The notes under the pieces: generated by a model | Told to the model about the DNA's origin: nothing | Seen by the model: the letters and a program-made list of their open reading frames with translations, nothing else | Databases searched by the model: none | Source: Bacteroidales bacterium | GTDB lineage: Bacteria > Bacteroidota > Bacteroidia > Bacteroidales > UBA932 | Assembly: GCA_024693285.1 (NCBI GenBank) | Contig: JAILLE010000047.1 | Coordinates: forward strand, 1-64,000 | Reading direction: 5' to 3' | DNA length: 64,000 nt | Translations under genes and position numbers: made by a program | Shown: positions 1 through 11,425 of the stretch, piece by piece | Layout of the letters: every line of letters starts with the position of its first letter | Numbering within the stretch: the stretch's first letter is position 1

Positions 1-131
1 CATGTCGCTCACGCGTTACGCACCCTTGCGCCGGTCGCCGGCATCCATTGCTGGACCCGCTGCCCCTCGACTTGCATGTGTTAAGCCTGCCGCTAGCGTT
101 CATCCTGAGCCAGGATCAAACTCTTCTTTGT
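1..131 (-). rRNA. rrs: 16S ribosomal RNA, 5' end only
   Basis: The reverse complement ends in the universal 27F primer site (plus-strand positions 105-124), so the mature 5' end lies near 131. The text following it on the minus strand is a typical Bacteroidales 16S start. The gene is cut by the left window edge; only about 130 nt are present. Confidence 0.97.
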
Positions 132-250
132 ATATACACTATAAATCTTAGCTTGACCCGGCAACGCTTCCTAATAAGGAATTAACGCTCTCGATTAATT
201 ATAAATCTCGGTACTTGCTTGTACTAATCTTTCAACCTTGTCAATGATCT

Positions 251-279
251 AAAAAACCCGCCTTTTTTCAAAAGCGGGT
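251..279 (-). terminator. Terminator-like hairpin at the start of the rRNA leader
   Basis: On the minus strand ACCCGC (279-274) pairs with GCGGGT (261-256), followed by six T (256-251). It could stop read-through from the upstream permease gene. It lies directly downstream of the predicted rRNA -7 box, so an rRNA transcript starting near 275-277 would lack most of the 5' arm. The structure is seen; the role is inferred. Confidence 0.5.
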
Positions 280-280
280 G

Positions 281-311
281 CAAAGGTAGTATCTTTTCCG
301 GAACCTGCAAA
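281..311 (-). promoter_or_regulatory. Bacteroidota-type promoter of the rRNA operon
   Basis: On the minus strand TTTG (311-308), a 19-bp spacer and TACCTTTG (288-281) match the Bacteroidota -33/-7 consensus exactly. It points at the 16S gene, giving a leader of about 145 nt. Confidence 0.72.
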
Positions 312-362
312 TTTTTTTTGAAAAAAGTTTTCAACAGGTCCGTGTTAGTCAAATAATGGCTT

Positions 363-1385
363 TCACAGGCCTGCGACAACTATCAAGGACAGACCAGCGA
401 CAAAGAACAGGAACATCAAACCAAGCAATCCATAGACCTTGTTCGGGGAGCCTTTGAATTCCTTCCATACGAATACACCCCAAATAGCGGCGATCATAGG
501 AGCACCCTGTCCAAGGGCGTAAGAGATAGCGGCACCAGCCTTTTCAGCGGAGATGTAGCTGAGGGCTGTTCCCAGGCACCAGATACAACCTCCGAGCATG
601 CCCACCAAATGAGTCTTGGCATTACCTTTAAAATATTCTTTATAAGAGACAGGCTCTCCGGATACAGGCTTCTTCATCGCTATGGTGTTGAATATGAAGT
701 TGCTCAGCAAGACACCGATCGTGAAGATAACTATAGCGGTGTAAGGGGTGACCTTGCCAGCGGCGGGAGCGGCGAAGTTAGTGAGGTCCATGGCTCTCAT
801 CACGAAGGACGAGAAGAATGACATGATGACACCAGCGAGGATAGCCAAAATGATACCCTTCTTCTGCCCGGCCTTGTCCATCTCAGTACCTCCCTTCATA
901 TTCGAAGCGATACTGTTGCATATGATAGCTATCACCACAAGAGCGACTCCAGTCGCGAGCAGAGCCACATTACCTGTGCTGGCTCCCTGGGCGAGGGCTA
1001 CCCTATAATTGTTCAAAACACCCAAAACCAAAGCTATACCAACCCCAAGCGGGAACGCCACCGACATTCCAGCCAATGAGATAGATGCGGACAGGAGGAT
1101 ATTCGAAGCGTTGAATATTACGCCTCCGAGAAGAATCCACCCTATACTGGCCGCCGAAGCTTGGCCCAGGTCAGTGATGAAAGGACGTCCCTGTGAACCG
1201 ATGCTGCCGAAAGTGAACGCCAGCAAAAGGGCGAACAGGACCATTCCAATGACATAATCCCAATAGAAAAGCTCATACCTCCAACTCTTTGCGGCAAGTT
1301 TCTGGGTATTGCCCCATGAACCCCAACAGAGCATGATCACGAAGCAGAAGAACACTGCTAAACCGTAACTGTTTACAATATACAT
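363..1385 (-). CDS. GRP/RhaT-like sugar uptake permease (DMT superfamily)
   Basis: A 340-residue protein made almost entirely of hydrophobic helices, about ten membrane segments, from MYIVNSYGLAVFFCFVIMLC to the C-terminal FLFFVAGLSLIVVAGL. Gly-rich helices and the motif CWGSWGNTQK near the N-terminus resemble the glucose/rhamnose uptake (GRP, RhaT) branch of the drug/metabolite transporter superfamily. It would act in the inner membrane, probably as a proton- or ion-coupled sugar importer; the substrate cannot be read from sequence. It lies downstream of groEL on the same strand but is separated from it by a strong terminator, so it is probably its own unit. The start is the ATG at 1385; no alternative is evident. 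Confidence 0.8.
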   Translation of the reverse strand: MYIVNSYGLAVFFCFVIMLCWGSWGNTQKLAAKSWRYELFYWDYVIGMVLFALLLAFTFGSIGSQGRPFITDLGQASAASIGWILLGGVIFNASNILLSASISLAGMSVAFPLGVGIALVLGVLNNYRVALAQGASTGNVALLATGVALVVIAIICNSIASNMKGGTEMDKAGQKKGIILAILAGVIMSFFSSFVMRAMDLTNFAAPAAGKVTPYTAIVIFTIGVLLSNFIFNTIAMKKPVSGEPVSYKEYFKGNAKTHLVGMLGGCIWCLGTALSYISAEKAGAAISYALGQGAPMIAAIWGVFVWKEFKGSPNKVYGLLGLMFLFFVAGLSLIVVAGL

Positions 1386-1434
1386 GGCAGATTGTTTTAG
1401 TTGCGACTAATTTACGACTTTAAATCATAAAAAG

Positions 1435-1467
1435 AAAGAGGTGGAGCCAAAACGGCTTCACCTCTTT
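1435..1467 (-). terminator. Rho-independent terminator of groES-groEL
   Basis: AAAGAGGTG and AGCC pair with GGCT and CACCTCTTT around a short loop, with one internal mismatch. On the minus strand the hairpin is followed by a T-rich run (TTTCTTTTTATG). It lies 20 bp past the groEL stop codon. Confidence 0.8.
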
Positions 1468-1486
1468 AAAATAATCGATGATTCAA

Positions 1487-3124
<1,638 letters not shown>

Positions 3125-3127
3125 TCA

Positions 3128-3394
3128 TTATAGAATAGCCAGAATATCTGACTGCTTGACAATCAAGTATTTCTTTTCCTCGACGGTGACCTCTGTACCG
3201 GCATATTTGCCGTAAAGGACCTCTTCGCCAACCTTGACCTCCATCGGTTCGTCCTTCTTTCCAGGACCGACGGCAATCACCTTGCCCTGCTGGGGTTTCT
3301 CTTTCGCTGTGTCAGGGATGAAAATCCCCGAAGCTGTCTTTGTCTCGGCCTCCTTGGGCTCGATCAAGACTCTGTCTGCCAATGGTTTAATCAT
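3128..3394 (-). CDS. groES: Co-chaperonin GroES (10 kDa)
   Basis: An 88-residue protein with the full Cpn10 pattern: [20 protein letters not shown], the mobile loop with [24 protein letters not shown] and the ending [14 protein letters not shown]. It caps the GroEL cavity. It is the first gene of the groES-groEL operon. The usual HrcA/CIRCE operator is not visible upstream; instead there is an imperfect palindrome 30 bp before the start. Confidence 0.99.
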   Translation of the reverse strand: MIKPLADRVLIEPKEAETKTASGIFIPDTAKEKPQQGKVIAVGPGKKDEPMEVKVGEEVLYGKYAGTEVTVEEKKYLIVKQSDILAIL

Positions 3395-3423
3395 GATATA
3401 AAGATTTATTGTTGTTTAATATC

Positions 3424-3451
3424 CATGCTCCGGAGCCTGTCCGGAGGCATG
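3424..3451. promoter_or_regulatory. Imperfect palindrome upstream of groES
   Basis: CATGCTCCGGA (3424-3434) and TCCGGAGGCATG (3440-3451) form inverted arms around GCCTG with one extra base in the right arm. It lies between divergent groES and the alpha-2-macroglobulin gene, 30 bp from the groES start. It could be an operator or a leader hairpin; function is unknown. Confidence 0.4.
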
Positions 3452-3516
3452 AGATGGGAATCAAAGGCTGTGCCACCTTCGGGATGACTGACAATTTGTC
3501 ACAGCACACGGTAATG

Positions 3517-3548
3517 TTTGAATATTCAGAAATAAATATATATATTTG
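3517..3548 (+). promoter_or_regulatory. Promoter of the alpha-2-macroglobulin/pbpC unit
   Basis: TTTG (3517-3520), a 20-bp spacer and TATATTTG (3541-3548) match the Bacteroidota -33/-7 consensus. The start codon is 21 bp downstream of the -7 box. Confidence 0.65.
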
Positions 3549-3569
3549 AAGGTATAAACACTGTGACTT

Positions 3570-6500
3570 ATGAAGAAAACAATTGTGGCCATACTGGCCG
3601 TAATGTCTTTGGTCGCGATAGCGGCCATCGCTCCGTCATGCAGCAGGTTCGGAAAGAGCAAGGGGCAGAGCACGGAATTCGCCACATTCATTAAAGCCTA
3701 CACAGGAGGCATCATATCCGACAGGTCCACGATCCGTGTGGAACTCACCTCGGACATTCCCGATGTGACTCCTGGGGCTGACATCAAGGAAGGAATCCTG
3801 ACCTTCACCCCCGCTATCAAGGGAACCGCCAGATGGCTCTCCCAGAGCACCATCGAATTCATTCCCGAGAGCGGAGCACTCAAACCCGGACAGGCATACA
3901 CCGGAAAACTCCGGCTTGACAAAATCCAGAAAGTAGGATCGTCGAAGTTCAATAAGTTCTCTTTCAACTTCCTGGTGGCCATCAAAGAGGCTGTGATGTC
4001 GCTGGATGACATCACGATAACTCCCGCTTCGCCGGACAAGGCCAGCGTCAGCGGCACCATCGCGCTGACTGAGGCTCTCCCGGTCGAGAAGGTCAGCAAG
4101 ATGATAGATTACAGCTATCCGGACAAATCCGGAGAACTGACCGTCACAGCAGGCCAGGATCAGCTCAACTACCATTTCGACCTGGTAGGCTTGACGAGAA
4201 ACGACAGGGATAACCTATTGAGAATCACGATGAAATCCGATGACACAGGGTTCGTGACCGATTCCAAGATCGAGACCACAATCCCTTCGATGTCAGGTTT
4301 CAGGATTGTAAGCGCTGAGAGAATCGAAGCGGAGGATCCTTATATCAACGTGTTCTTCTCCAATCCGATCGAGGACATCGCCGACAATTCAGGCTTGTTC
4401 AAATTAGATGGAGTCGGCAGGTATTATCTCCAGTCAGAGAATGCCAGAGTCAAAGTGTTTTATGAGAATCCCGAGGATGGTCCGTTGACATTGACCGTTT
4501 CCGGCGCCGTCAAGAGTTTTGACGGAGCTAAGCTGGGGACGGATTTCAGCAAGTCATTCACCGCTGCTGAGGAGAAACCGGCCGTGGAGATTCCACTCTC
4601 CGGAACCATCCTCCCCAATTCAAAAGAATTGATCCTCCCGTTCAAGGCGGTCAACCTGAACGCCGTCGACATCAAGGTCATCCAGATTTACGAGGACAAT
4701 GTCCTTATGTTCCTGCAGGACAATGACTTGGATGGAGACAACTCTCTCAGACGTAGCGGAAGGCTTGTCTACAAGAGGTGTGTGCGTCTGGATTCAGATC
4801 CTTCCAAGAACCTCCACAAATGGCAGGACTACAGCGTTGACCTGTCAGGCCTGTTCAAGCAGGAGGCTGGCGCCATCTACCGCATAAGAATATCTTTCAA
4901 ACAGGATTATTCAGTTTACGGAAAAGCCGTTGAGTTCAAGAGCGGGACTCCTACCAATGAACTTGTCAGCCTGTCATCCGAGAATGAGGCCGACGAGGAC
5001 TTCAGCAACTGGGATACCCCTTCACCATGGTACTACGAGTCATACTACGATTGGGATGAATACGAGTGGGAAGACAGGGACAACCCCATGAAGCCCACAT
5101 ACTACATGGATGATGACAAGTTCCCCGCCGTCAACCTCCTGACATCCAACCTCGGAGTCATCGCCAAGTACTCCGGAGGCGACAAGATATGGGTCAGCGT
5201 CAGCGACATCATCACAGCTGAGCCAGTGTTCAACTCCGAGCTCTATGTCTACAGCTACCAGCTCAAGGAGATAGGATATGCCAAGACCGGGACTGACGGA
5301 ATGGCAGAGGTGTCCCTCTCCGGGAAGCCGTTCGTGGTAGTCGCCAAGAGAGGTGGAGCCACAAGCTACCTCAAAGTCACATCCGGTGACGAGAAATCCC
5401 TGAGCCGCTTTGATGTGGGCGGAAAGGTCCTGGACAAGGGTCTCAAGGCTTTCATATATGGTGAGAGAGGCGTCTGGCGTCCTGGTGACACACTTCATGT
5501 GAGCCTCATCCTTGAGGATAAGGAGGATAGGATTCCTGACAACCACCCGGCTGTCATGGAGCTCTACACCCCTGAGGGACGTTTCTATGCCAAGAACGTC
5601 AACGGAAACGGTAAAGACGGTTTCTATGTGTTCAACATACCCACCAAGGATGATGACCCGACCGGATATTGGAACGCCTACTTCAAGATCGGAGGGGCCA
5701 CCTTCCACAAGTCCCTGAGCATAGAGAGTGTCAAGCCTAACAGACTCAAGATCAATCTCGATCTGGGTGAGGGAGCCATCCAGGGTGGAAGCAGGTTGCC
5801 GATCTACCTCTCATCCAACTGGCTCACCGGACCTCCCGCTTCCGGACTGACAGCTAAGGTCAACATGACCCTGAGGGCCGGAGCATCAACATTCAAGGGA
5901 TATGAGGGTTATAGCTTCAGGGCCCCGATGTCCAGTTTCTCAAGTAGCGAGCATGAGCTGGTCAACTATAAGCTTGACCAGAATGGTGAGCTTAGGATCA
6001 ACGTGGAGACGCCCAAGGCAAACGGTGCTCCCGGCATGATGACAGCGGATCTCGTGACCACGGTCGAGGAGCCGGGCGGCGACATCAGCTTCAACACGAT
6101 GTCAGTCCCCTACTCCCCTTACACAGCCTATGTCGGAGTCAAGACTCCCAAGGAGGGTGACAGCCACTGGCTCGAGACTGACAAGGACTATAAGATCGAT
6201 GTAGTCGTGGTTGACAAGGACGGTGCATCGATCGCCGGGGATAACCTCACATATTCAGTCTACAAGATCAAATGGAGCTGGTGGTGGGAAAGCCGCAACG
6301 AGAGCCTTGATTCCTATGTCAACAGCTCTTCCGCCGAGCTGATCTCCTCAGGCTCTATGAAATCCGCCAAGAACGGAAGCTCTATCCCGTTCAGGGTTGA
6401 TTATCCGGAATGGGGCCGCTACCTTGTCATAGTCAAGGACACCAACAGCGGTCACCTCTCTGGCGACATCTTCTATGTCGATTGGCCCGCCTATCGTGGA

Positions 6501-9107
6501 AGGTCCTCTAAATCAGATCCTGACGCTCTGTCCATGCTGTCCTTCTCCACTGATAAGGAATCTTATGAAGTCGGAGAGACGGTCACCGTCTATATCCCCG
6601 CCGCTGCGAAGGGCCAGGCATTGGTATCCCTCGAGAACTCAAGGGCTGTCCTGTCAAGGAAATGGGTCAAGACCTCAGGAGAGGGTGACGTGACCTACAC
6701 CTTCAAGGTGACTCCCGAGATGGCGCCTAACTTCTACATCCACATCACATTGCTCCAGCCTCATGAGAGGGCGGACAACGATCTCCCGATCAGGCTTTAC
6801 GGTGTCCAGCCGATCCTTGTCAATGACAAGAACTCTCATCTGGAGCCCGTGATCGAGATGCCTGATGTGCTGCGTCCCGAGGAGGAATTCAAGGTCAAGA
6901 TCAAGGAGAACTCCGGAAAGCCTATGACCTACACTCTGGCAATCGTGGACGAGGGTCTGCTGGATCTGACCGGATTCAAGACTCCTGATCCTTGGTCAGC
7001 CATGTATGCCAGAGAGGCGCTCGGAGTGAGCACATGGGATCTTTATGACTATGTCATCGGAGCGTACAGCGGAAGGTTCTCCCCGATGTTCAGCATCGGT
7101 GGTGACGAGAGTGTGAATGTGGGCGCGAAGAAAGACAACCGTTTCAACGCGGTCGTGAAGTTCATCGGACCGTTCACTCTCCAGAATGGATCCGCGACTC
7201 ATAAGATCACCCTCCCGATGTACGTCGGTAGTGTCAGGGTTATGCTTATAGCCGCCCATGGAGCCCAGTACGGCAACGCTGAGAAGACGGTACCGGTCAG
7301 GTCTCCTCTCATGGTTCTTCCTACCCTCCCGAGGGTTATCGGTACAGGTGAGAAGGTGACTCTGCCTGTCAATGTATTCGCTCTCGAAGACGGAGTCAAG
7401 AACGCCAATGTCAGTGTCAAGGTCGAGGGACCTCTGAAGATCACGGGATCTGACAAGACCTCCTTGAGTTTCGACAAACCTGGCGACAAGCTTGTCAAGT
7501 TCGCTCTCGAGGCTGTCGGCGAAGGTGTAGCGAAGGTGACTGTCACCGCTGACGGCAATGGCCACAAGGCTGGAGACACAATTGAGATTATGGTCAGGAA
7601 CCCTAACCCTGCCACAGTCAACATCACCAGATCCATGATCGGCAAGGGCGAGAGCAAACACTTCGGCTTCTCACCGTTCGCCGCCGGTCCCGAGCAATGG
7701 GCTTCACTGGAGCTTGCCAGCTTCCCTTCAGTGGATTATGAGGGAATCTACAAGTTCATGAAGGATTACACCTACAATTGCAGTGAGCAGCTCGCCTCCC
7801 GCGGTATGACCCTCGTCTCCATCAAAGACATGTTGCCGGACGAGAAGAGACAGGAAGCCGAGAAACTCGTTCCTGATATTCTCCAGCAGCTCTACCAAAG
7901 GCAGCTCGGCAGCGGAGGATTCGCTTACTGGCCGGGTTCACCCGACGCGAACAGCTGGGTCACTTCGATGGCAGGACAGTTCATGATCATGGCTTCCCAA
8001 AACGGATTCAATGTCAGCAAGGGCGTTCTCGCCAGCTGGGCAAGATTCCAGAAAAAGGCCGTACAGGACTACAGGGCTAATCCGGAATATCCTCTCTGGG
8101 ACTTCGAGCAGGCCTACAGGCTCTACACCCTCGCGCTTAAGGGCGAACCTGAGAACGGTGCCATGAACCGCCTGAAGGAGAGTGAGAACCTCTCACAACA
8201 GGCTGGTTGGATGCTCGCCTCGGCATACGCCATAGCAGGTAAGAAGAATATCGCCAAGGAGATGGTAGCTAATCTCAAGACAGACTTCGCCGAATATACC
8301 GAGTCAGGCAGGACCTTCGGTTCATCCACTCGCGACAAGGCGGTCGCCCTTGAGACCAGCGTGCTCATCGATGATATCCCGTCCGCTATGGATGTGGCGC
8401 AGGAAGTCGCCAAGGCGATGTCCGGAGGATGGTATATGACTCAGGAGACTGCCTTCGCCACCAAGGCGATGTCCAGTCTCGCCGGAAAGGTCAACACCGG
8501 CAATCTCACATTTGATGTGACACAGTCAGGCAAGGTTACGCCAGTCAAGACCGCCAAGTCTGTCGCCGGCATCGAGCTCGATACGCAGGCTGGAGGAGCG
8601 GATGTGAAGAACACTTCAGATGGAGTCATTTACGCCACCCTCATCACCTCCACAGTGCCTGAATTCGGTGCCAGGAACGAAGCCAGGAACAATGGGCTGA
8701 ACATGACTGTCACCTACACCTCATCCGGAGGCAAAGTTCTCAATCCCAACGAGATACCTCAGGGAACTGACTTTACAGTCACGATCACGGTCGGCAACAC
8801 CAGCGCCATGAGGGACTACACCAACCTCGCTCTTACCGAGGTGGTGCCTTCAGGATGGGAGATATTCAACGACCGCCTGTTCGGTTCAGGTCCTTCAACT
8901 TCATCATATTCCTACCGTGACATCCGTGACGACAGGGTAATATGGTACTTCGACCTACCGAGAGGCAGGAGCAAGACCTTCAAGATCAAGATGCACGCTG
9001 CCTATGAGGGTGAGTTCACTCTTCCTTCCGTCAAGTGCGAGGCTCTCTACGACGCCCACATCAGCGCCAACTCAGCCTCCGGCACAGCGAAGGTCACAGC
9101 TCAATAA
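3570..9107 (+). CDS. Alpha-2-macroglobulin family lipoprotein with thioester motif
   Basis: An 1845-residue protein that begins with a lipoprotein signal peptide (lipobox IAPSC, Cys24), so it is membrane-anchored in the envelope. It has the MG-domain architecture of bacterial alpha-2-macroglobulins: repeated beta-sandwich domains, the MG2-like stretch YGERGVWRPGDTLHVSLILED, an A2M domain near residues 1160-1300, and the thioester motif Cys1404-Ser-Glu-Gln1407 in YNCSEQLASRG, followed by an alpha-helical thioester domain. The family traps attacking proteases covalently. The next gene is pbpC with no spacer (TAA then ATG), the same pairing as yfhM-pbpC in Escherichia coli, which suggests defence linked to peptidoglycan repair. 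A promoter lies directly upstream. The assignment is firm; the target proteases are unknown. Confidence 0.95.
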   Translation: MKKTIVAILAVMSLVAIAAIAPSCSRFGKSKGQSTEFATFIKAYTGGIISDRSTIRVELTSDIPDVTPGADIKEGILTFTPAIKGTARWLSQSTIEFIPESGALKPGQAYTGKLRLDKIQKVGSSKFNKFSFNFLVAIKEAVMSLDDITITPASPDKASVSGTIALTEALPVEKVSKMIDYSYPDKSGELTVTAGQDQLNYHFDLVGLTRNDRDNLLRITMKSDDTGFVTDSKIETTIPSMSGFRIVSAERIEAEDPYINVFFSNPIEDIADNSGLFKLDGVGRYYLQSENARVKVFYENPEDGPLTLTVSGAVKSFDGAKLGTDFSKSFTAAEEKPAVEIPLSGTILPNSKELILPFKAVNLNAVDIKVIQIYEDNVLMFLQDNDLDGDNSLRRSGRLVYKRCVRLDSDPSKNLHKWQDYSVDLSGLFKQEAGAIYRIRISFKQDYSVYGKAVEFKSGTPTNELVSLSSENEADEDFSNWDTPSPWYYESYYDWDEYEWEDRDNPMKPTYYMDDDKFPAVNLLTSNLGVIAKYSGGDKIWVSVSDIITAEPVFNSELYVYSYQLKEIGYAKTGTDGMAEVSLSGKPFVVVAKRGGATSYLKVTSGDEKSLSRFDVGGKVLDKGLKAFIYGERGVWRPGDTLHVSLILEDKEDRIPDNHPAVMELYTPEGRFYAKNVNGNGKDGFYVFNIPTKDDDPTGYWNAYFKIGGATFHKSLSIESVKPNRLKINLDLGEGAIQGGSRLPIYLSSNWLTGPPASGLTAKVNMTLRAGASTFKGYEGYSFRAPMSSFSSSEHELVNYKLDQNGELRINVETPKANGAPGMMTADLVTTVEEPGGDISFNTMSVPYSPYTAYVGVKTPKEGDSHWLETDKDYKIDVVVVDKDGASIAGDNLTYSVYKIKWSWWWESRNESLDSYVNSSSAELISSGSMKSAKNGSSIPFRVDYPEWGRYLVIVKDTNSGHLSGDIFYVDWPAYRGRSSKSDPDALSMLSFSTDKESYEVGETVTVYIPAAAKGQALVSLENSRAVLSRKWVKTSGEGDVTYTFKVTPEMAPNFYIHITLLQPHERADNDLPIRLYGVQPILVNDKNSHLEPVIEMPDVLRPEEEFKVKIKENSGKPMTYTLAIVDEGLLDLTGFKTPDPWSAMYAREALGVSTWDLYDYVIGAYSGRFSPMFSIGGDESVNVGAKKDNRFNAVVKFIGPFTLQNGSATHKITLPMYVGSVRVMLIAAHGAQYGNAEKTVPVRSPLMVLPTLPRVIGTGEKVTLPVNVFALEDGVKNANVSVKVEGPLKITGSDKTSLSFDKPGDKLVKFALEAVGEGVAKVTVTADGNGHKAGDTIEIMVRNPNPATVNITRSMIGKGESKHFGFSPFAAGPEQWASLELASFPSVDYEGIYKFMKDYTYNCSEQLASRGMTLVSIKDMLPDEKRQEAEKLVPDILQQLYQRQLGSGGFAYWPGSPDANSWVTSMAGQFMIMASQNGFNVSKGVLASWARFQKKAVQDYRANPEYPLWDFEQAYRLYTLALKGEPENGAMNRLKESENLSQQAGWMLASAYAIAGKKNIAKEMVANLKTDFAEYTESGRTFGSSTRDKAVALETSVLIDDIPSAMDVAQEVAKAMSGGWYMTQETAFATKAMSSLAGKVNTGNLTFDVTQSGKVTPVKTAKSVAGIELDTQAGGADVKNTSDGVIYATLITSTVPEFGARNEARNNGLNMTVTYTSSGGKVLNPNEIPQGTDFTVTITVGNTSAMRDYTNLALTEVVPSGWEIFNDRLFGSGPSTSSYSYRDIRDDRVIWYFDLPRGRSKTFKIKMHAAYEGEFTLPSVKCEALYDAHISANSASGTAKVTAQ

Positions 9108-11387
9108 ATGAAGGCCTGGAAGGTCCGATCAAAGAATGAGCGGCGACCAATAATCATTTTGGTCGCCGCCATCTTGATTGCATACCTCCTATGCCTGCCT
9201 AGAAATATATTCAAGGGCACAAGTTACTCAACTGTCATAGAGGACAGGAACGGAGAGTTGCTGGGGGCGAGAATCGCCTCTGATGCGCAATGGAGGTTCC
9301 CTCCGTCAGACAATGTCCCCGAAAAGTTCAAGGCGGCCATTATCGAGTTCGAGGACAGGTGGTTCCCCTACCATCCTGGAGTCAATCCGGTGTCAATTGT
9401 GAGGGCAGCCATAGGAAACATCAAGGCCGGCAAGGTGACCAGCGGCGGAAGCACGATCACGATGCAGGTCATCAGGATTTCCAGGGGCAAGGAGAGAACC
9501 CTTTGGCAAAAGATCATAGAATCGGTCCTGGCCACAAGGCTTGAATTGAGATATTCAAAGCGAAAAATCCTTGCCCTGTACGCATCACACGCCCCATTCG
9601 GAGGGAACGTGGTCGGTTTGGAGGCCGCTTCATGGAGGTATTTCGGACGGCCACCGGAGGAGCTTTCCTGGGGAGAGGCGGCCACGCTCGCGGTGCTGCC
9701 CAACGCTCCCGCGGACATACATCCCGGAAAGAACAGGGAGAGGCTGCTCGAAAAAAGAAACCGCTTGCTAAGGGATCTCCACAAAAGAGGCAAACTGGAC
9801 GATCTTGATCTGGAACTTGCTCTTGATGAGCCACTTCCCATAGAACCAGTGGCCCTCCCCAAAGATGCTCGCCATTTAGTGGAATACTATTCCAAGACTT
9901 CCAGGGGGCAAAGGGTGCGGACCACGATCGACATCCATCTTCAGAGGCAGGTCCAGGAAGTCACCGACCAATGGAATGACGAGTTCTCAATCACGGGAAT
10001 AAACGACCTGGCCTCAGTGGTGATTGACGTACGTACAGGAGAGGTCCTGGCATACGTCGGCAACGCGGATCCAGATCGCAAAAGACCAGGATCCGATGTT
10101 GATATCGCCCGTTCTCCTAGGAGTACTGGAAGTATCTTGAAACCAATACTTTACTGCTCACTCCTGCAAGATGGGGAGATATTGCCGAATACTCTTCTGC
10201 CAGACATTCCTGTCAATCTGAATGGCTTCTCCCCGCAGAATTTCAACCGGGAGTTCGCCGGTGCGGTTCCAGCCTCTGAAGCTTTGGCTCGCTCGTTAAA
10301 TGTTCCTTCTGTCCACATGCTCCGCAGGTTCGGAGTTCCGAAGTTCCTGGACATATTGAGGAAAGCCGGGCTCACCACTTTGACCAAGAGCGCGTCACAC
10401 TATGGACTCTCGCTTATTCTTGGCGGCGGAGAGGCGACTCTATTGGACATCACCTCAATGTATTCAAAGATGTCCGCATCTTATCAGGCGACAGGCCGTG
10501 AGACCACACGCAAAGGTGACAGGCTGAACGGCTTCCCTCTTACAGACAAATGCGCTCTTTGGCACACTTTCGAGGCCCTTAAGGAAGTCAACCGCCCGGA
10601 CGAGATGGACTGGAGGCTGGTAGGCTCATTAAAGAAGGTGGCTTGGAAAACCGGCACCAGCTACGGCTTCCGTGACGCCTGGGCTGTTGGGGTGACCTCT
10701 GACTACGCTGTCGGTGTTTGGGCCGGGAACGCCCAGGGACAGGGAGTCCCGGGCCTCACCGGAGCGAGAACGGCCGGTCCGGTTATGTTCGACATATTCA
10801 ATATGCTTCCCGTGAAGGAGGAGGAAAACGCTTATGCCGCCAACGGGTGGTTCAAGGAGCCAGCACCTGGGGAATATATCCAAATGGAAGTCTGCCACGT
10901 GTCAGGCCATCTCGCGGGGCCAAGTTGCGATCGTATTGATACTCTGATGCTTCCGCAGAAAGCCGTGAGGACGGAGCCTTGCCCCTACCACAAGACCTTG
11001 GACGGCATCAGGACCTTCATACTTCCTCCTTCGATGGAGTGGTACTACCGGCAGCACCACCCTGAATACGATCCATACATCCCGGCAAACAAGGAGGACT
11101 ACGCCCCTATGGAATTTATTTACCCGGAAGGCGGCGCGATCATATATATCCCAAGGCAACTTGACGGCAGCATCGCCGGAGTGACTTTCAACCTTGCCCA
11201 CAGGTCTCCGGACTGCACCGTGTTTTGGCATCTGGACAATGAATATATGGGACAAACACGATTCATCCACCAGATGAGACTCAACCCCTCCCCCGGCAGG
11301 CACACAGTCACAGTTGTGGATGATGCCGGCAATTCCCACTCCGTCGGATTCACAATCGCGGAGAACAAGAAAGGGTATTTGGAATAG
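9108..11387 (+). CDS. pbpC: Penicillin-binding protein 1C (bifunctional peptidoglycan synthase)
   Basis: A 759-residue class A PBP. After one N-terminal membrane helix, the GT51 glycosyltransferase domain carries the catalytic Glu82 (EDRWFPYHPGVNPVSIVRA), GGSTITMQ and the KIIESVLATRLE region. The transpeptidase domain has all three motifs: Ser342-Ile-Leu-Lys345, Ser396-Leu-Asn398 and Lys514-Thr-Gly516. The last roughly 90 residues look like the BiPBP_C domain that marks the 1C subgroup. It polymerises and cross-links peptidoglycan at the outer face of the inner membrane. The ATG directly follows the stop of the macroglobulin gene, so the two are almost certainly co-transcribed and probably translationally coupled. 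Confidence 0.96.
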   Translation: MKAWKVRSKNERRPIIILVAAILIAYLLCLPRNIFKGTSYSTVIEDRNGELLGARIASDAQWRFPPSDNVPEKFKAAIIEFEDRWFPYHPGVNPVSIVRAAIGNIKAGKVTSGGSTITMQVIRISRGKERTLWQKIIESVLATRLELRYSKRKILALYASHAPFGGNVVGLEAASWRYFGRPPEELSWGEAATLAVLPNAPADIHPGKNRERLLEKRNRLLRDLHKRGKLDDLDLELALDEPLPIEPVALPKDARHLVEYYSKTSRGQRVRTTIDIHLQRQVQEVTDQWNDEFSITGINDLASVVIDVRTGEVLAYVGNADPDRKRPGSDVDIARSPRSTGSILKPILYCSLLQDGEILPNTLLPDIPVNLNGFSPQNFNREFAGAVPASEALARSLNVPSVHMLRRFGVPKFLDILRKAGLTTLTKSASHYGLSLILGGGEATLLDITSMYSKMSASYQATGRETTRKGDRLNGFPLTDKCALWHTFEALKEVNRPDEMDWRLVGSLKKVAWKTGTSYGFRDAWAVGVTSDYAVGVWAGNAQGQGVPGLTGARTAGPVMFDIFNMLPVKEEENAYAANGWFKEPAPGEYIQMEVCHVSGHLAGPSCDRIDTLMLPQKAVRTEPCPYHKTLDGIRTFILPPSMEWYYRQHHPEYDPYIPANKEDYAPMEFIYPEGGAIIYIPRQLDGSIAGVTFNLAHRSPDCTVFWHLDNEYMGQTRFIHQMRLNPSPGRHTVTVVDDAGNSHSVGFTIAENKKGYLE

Positions 11388-11425
11388 TTGCCAAATTATC
11401 TTAATTTGCTCAAAATTAATTTGAA

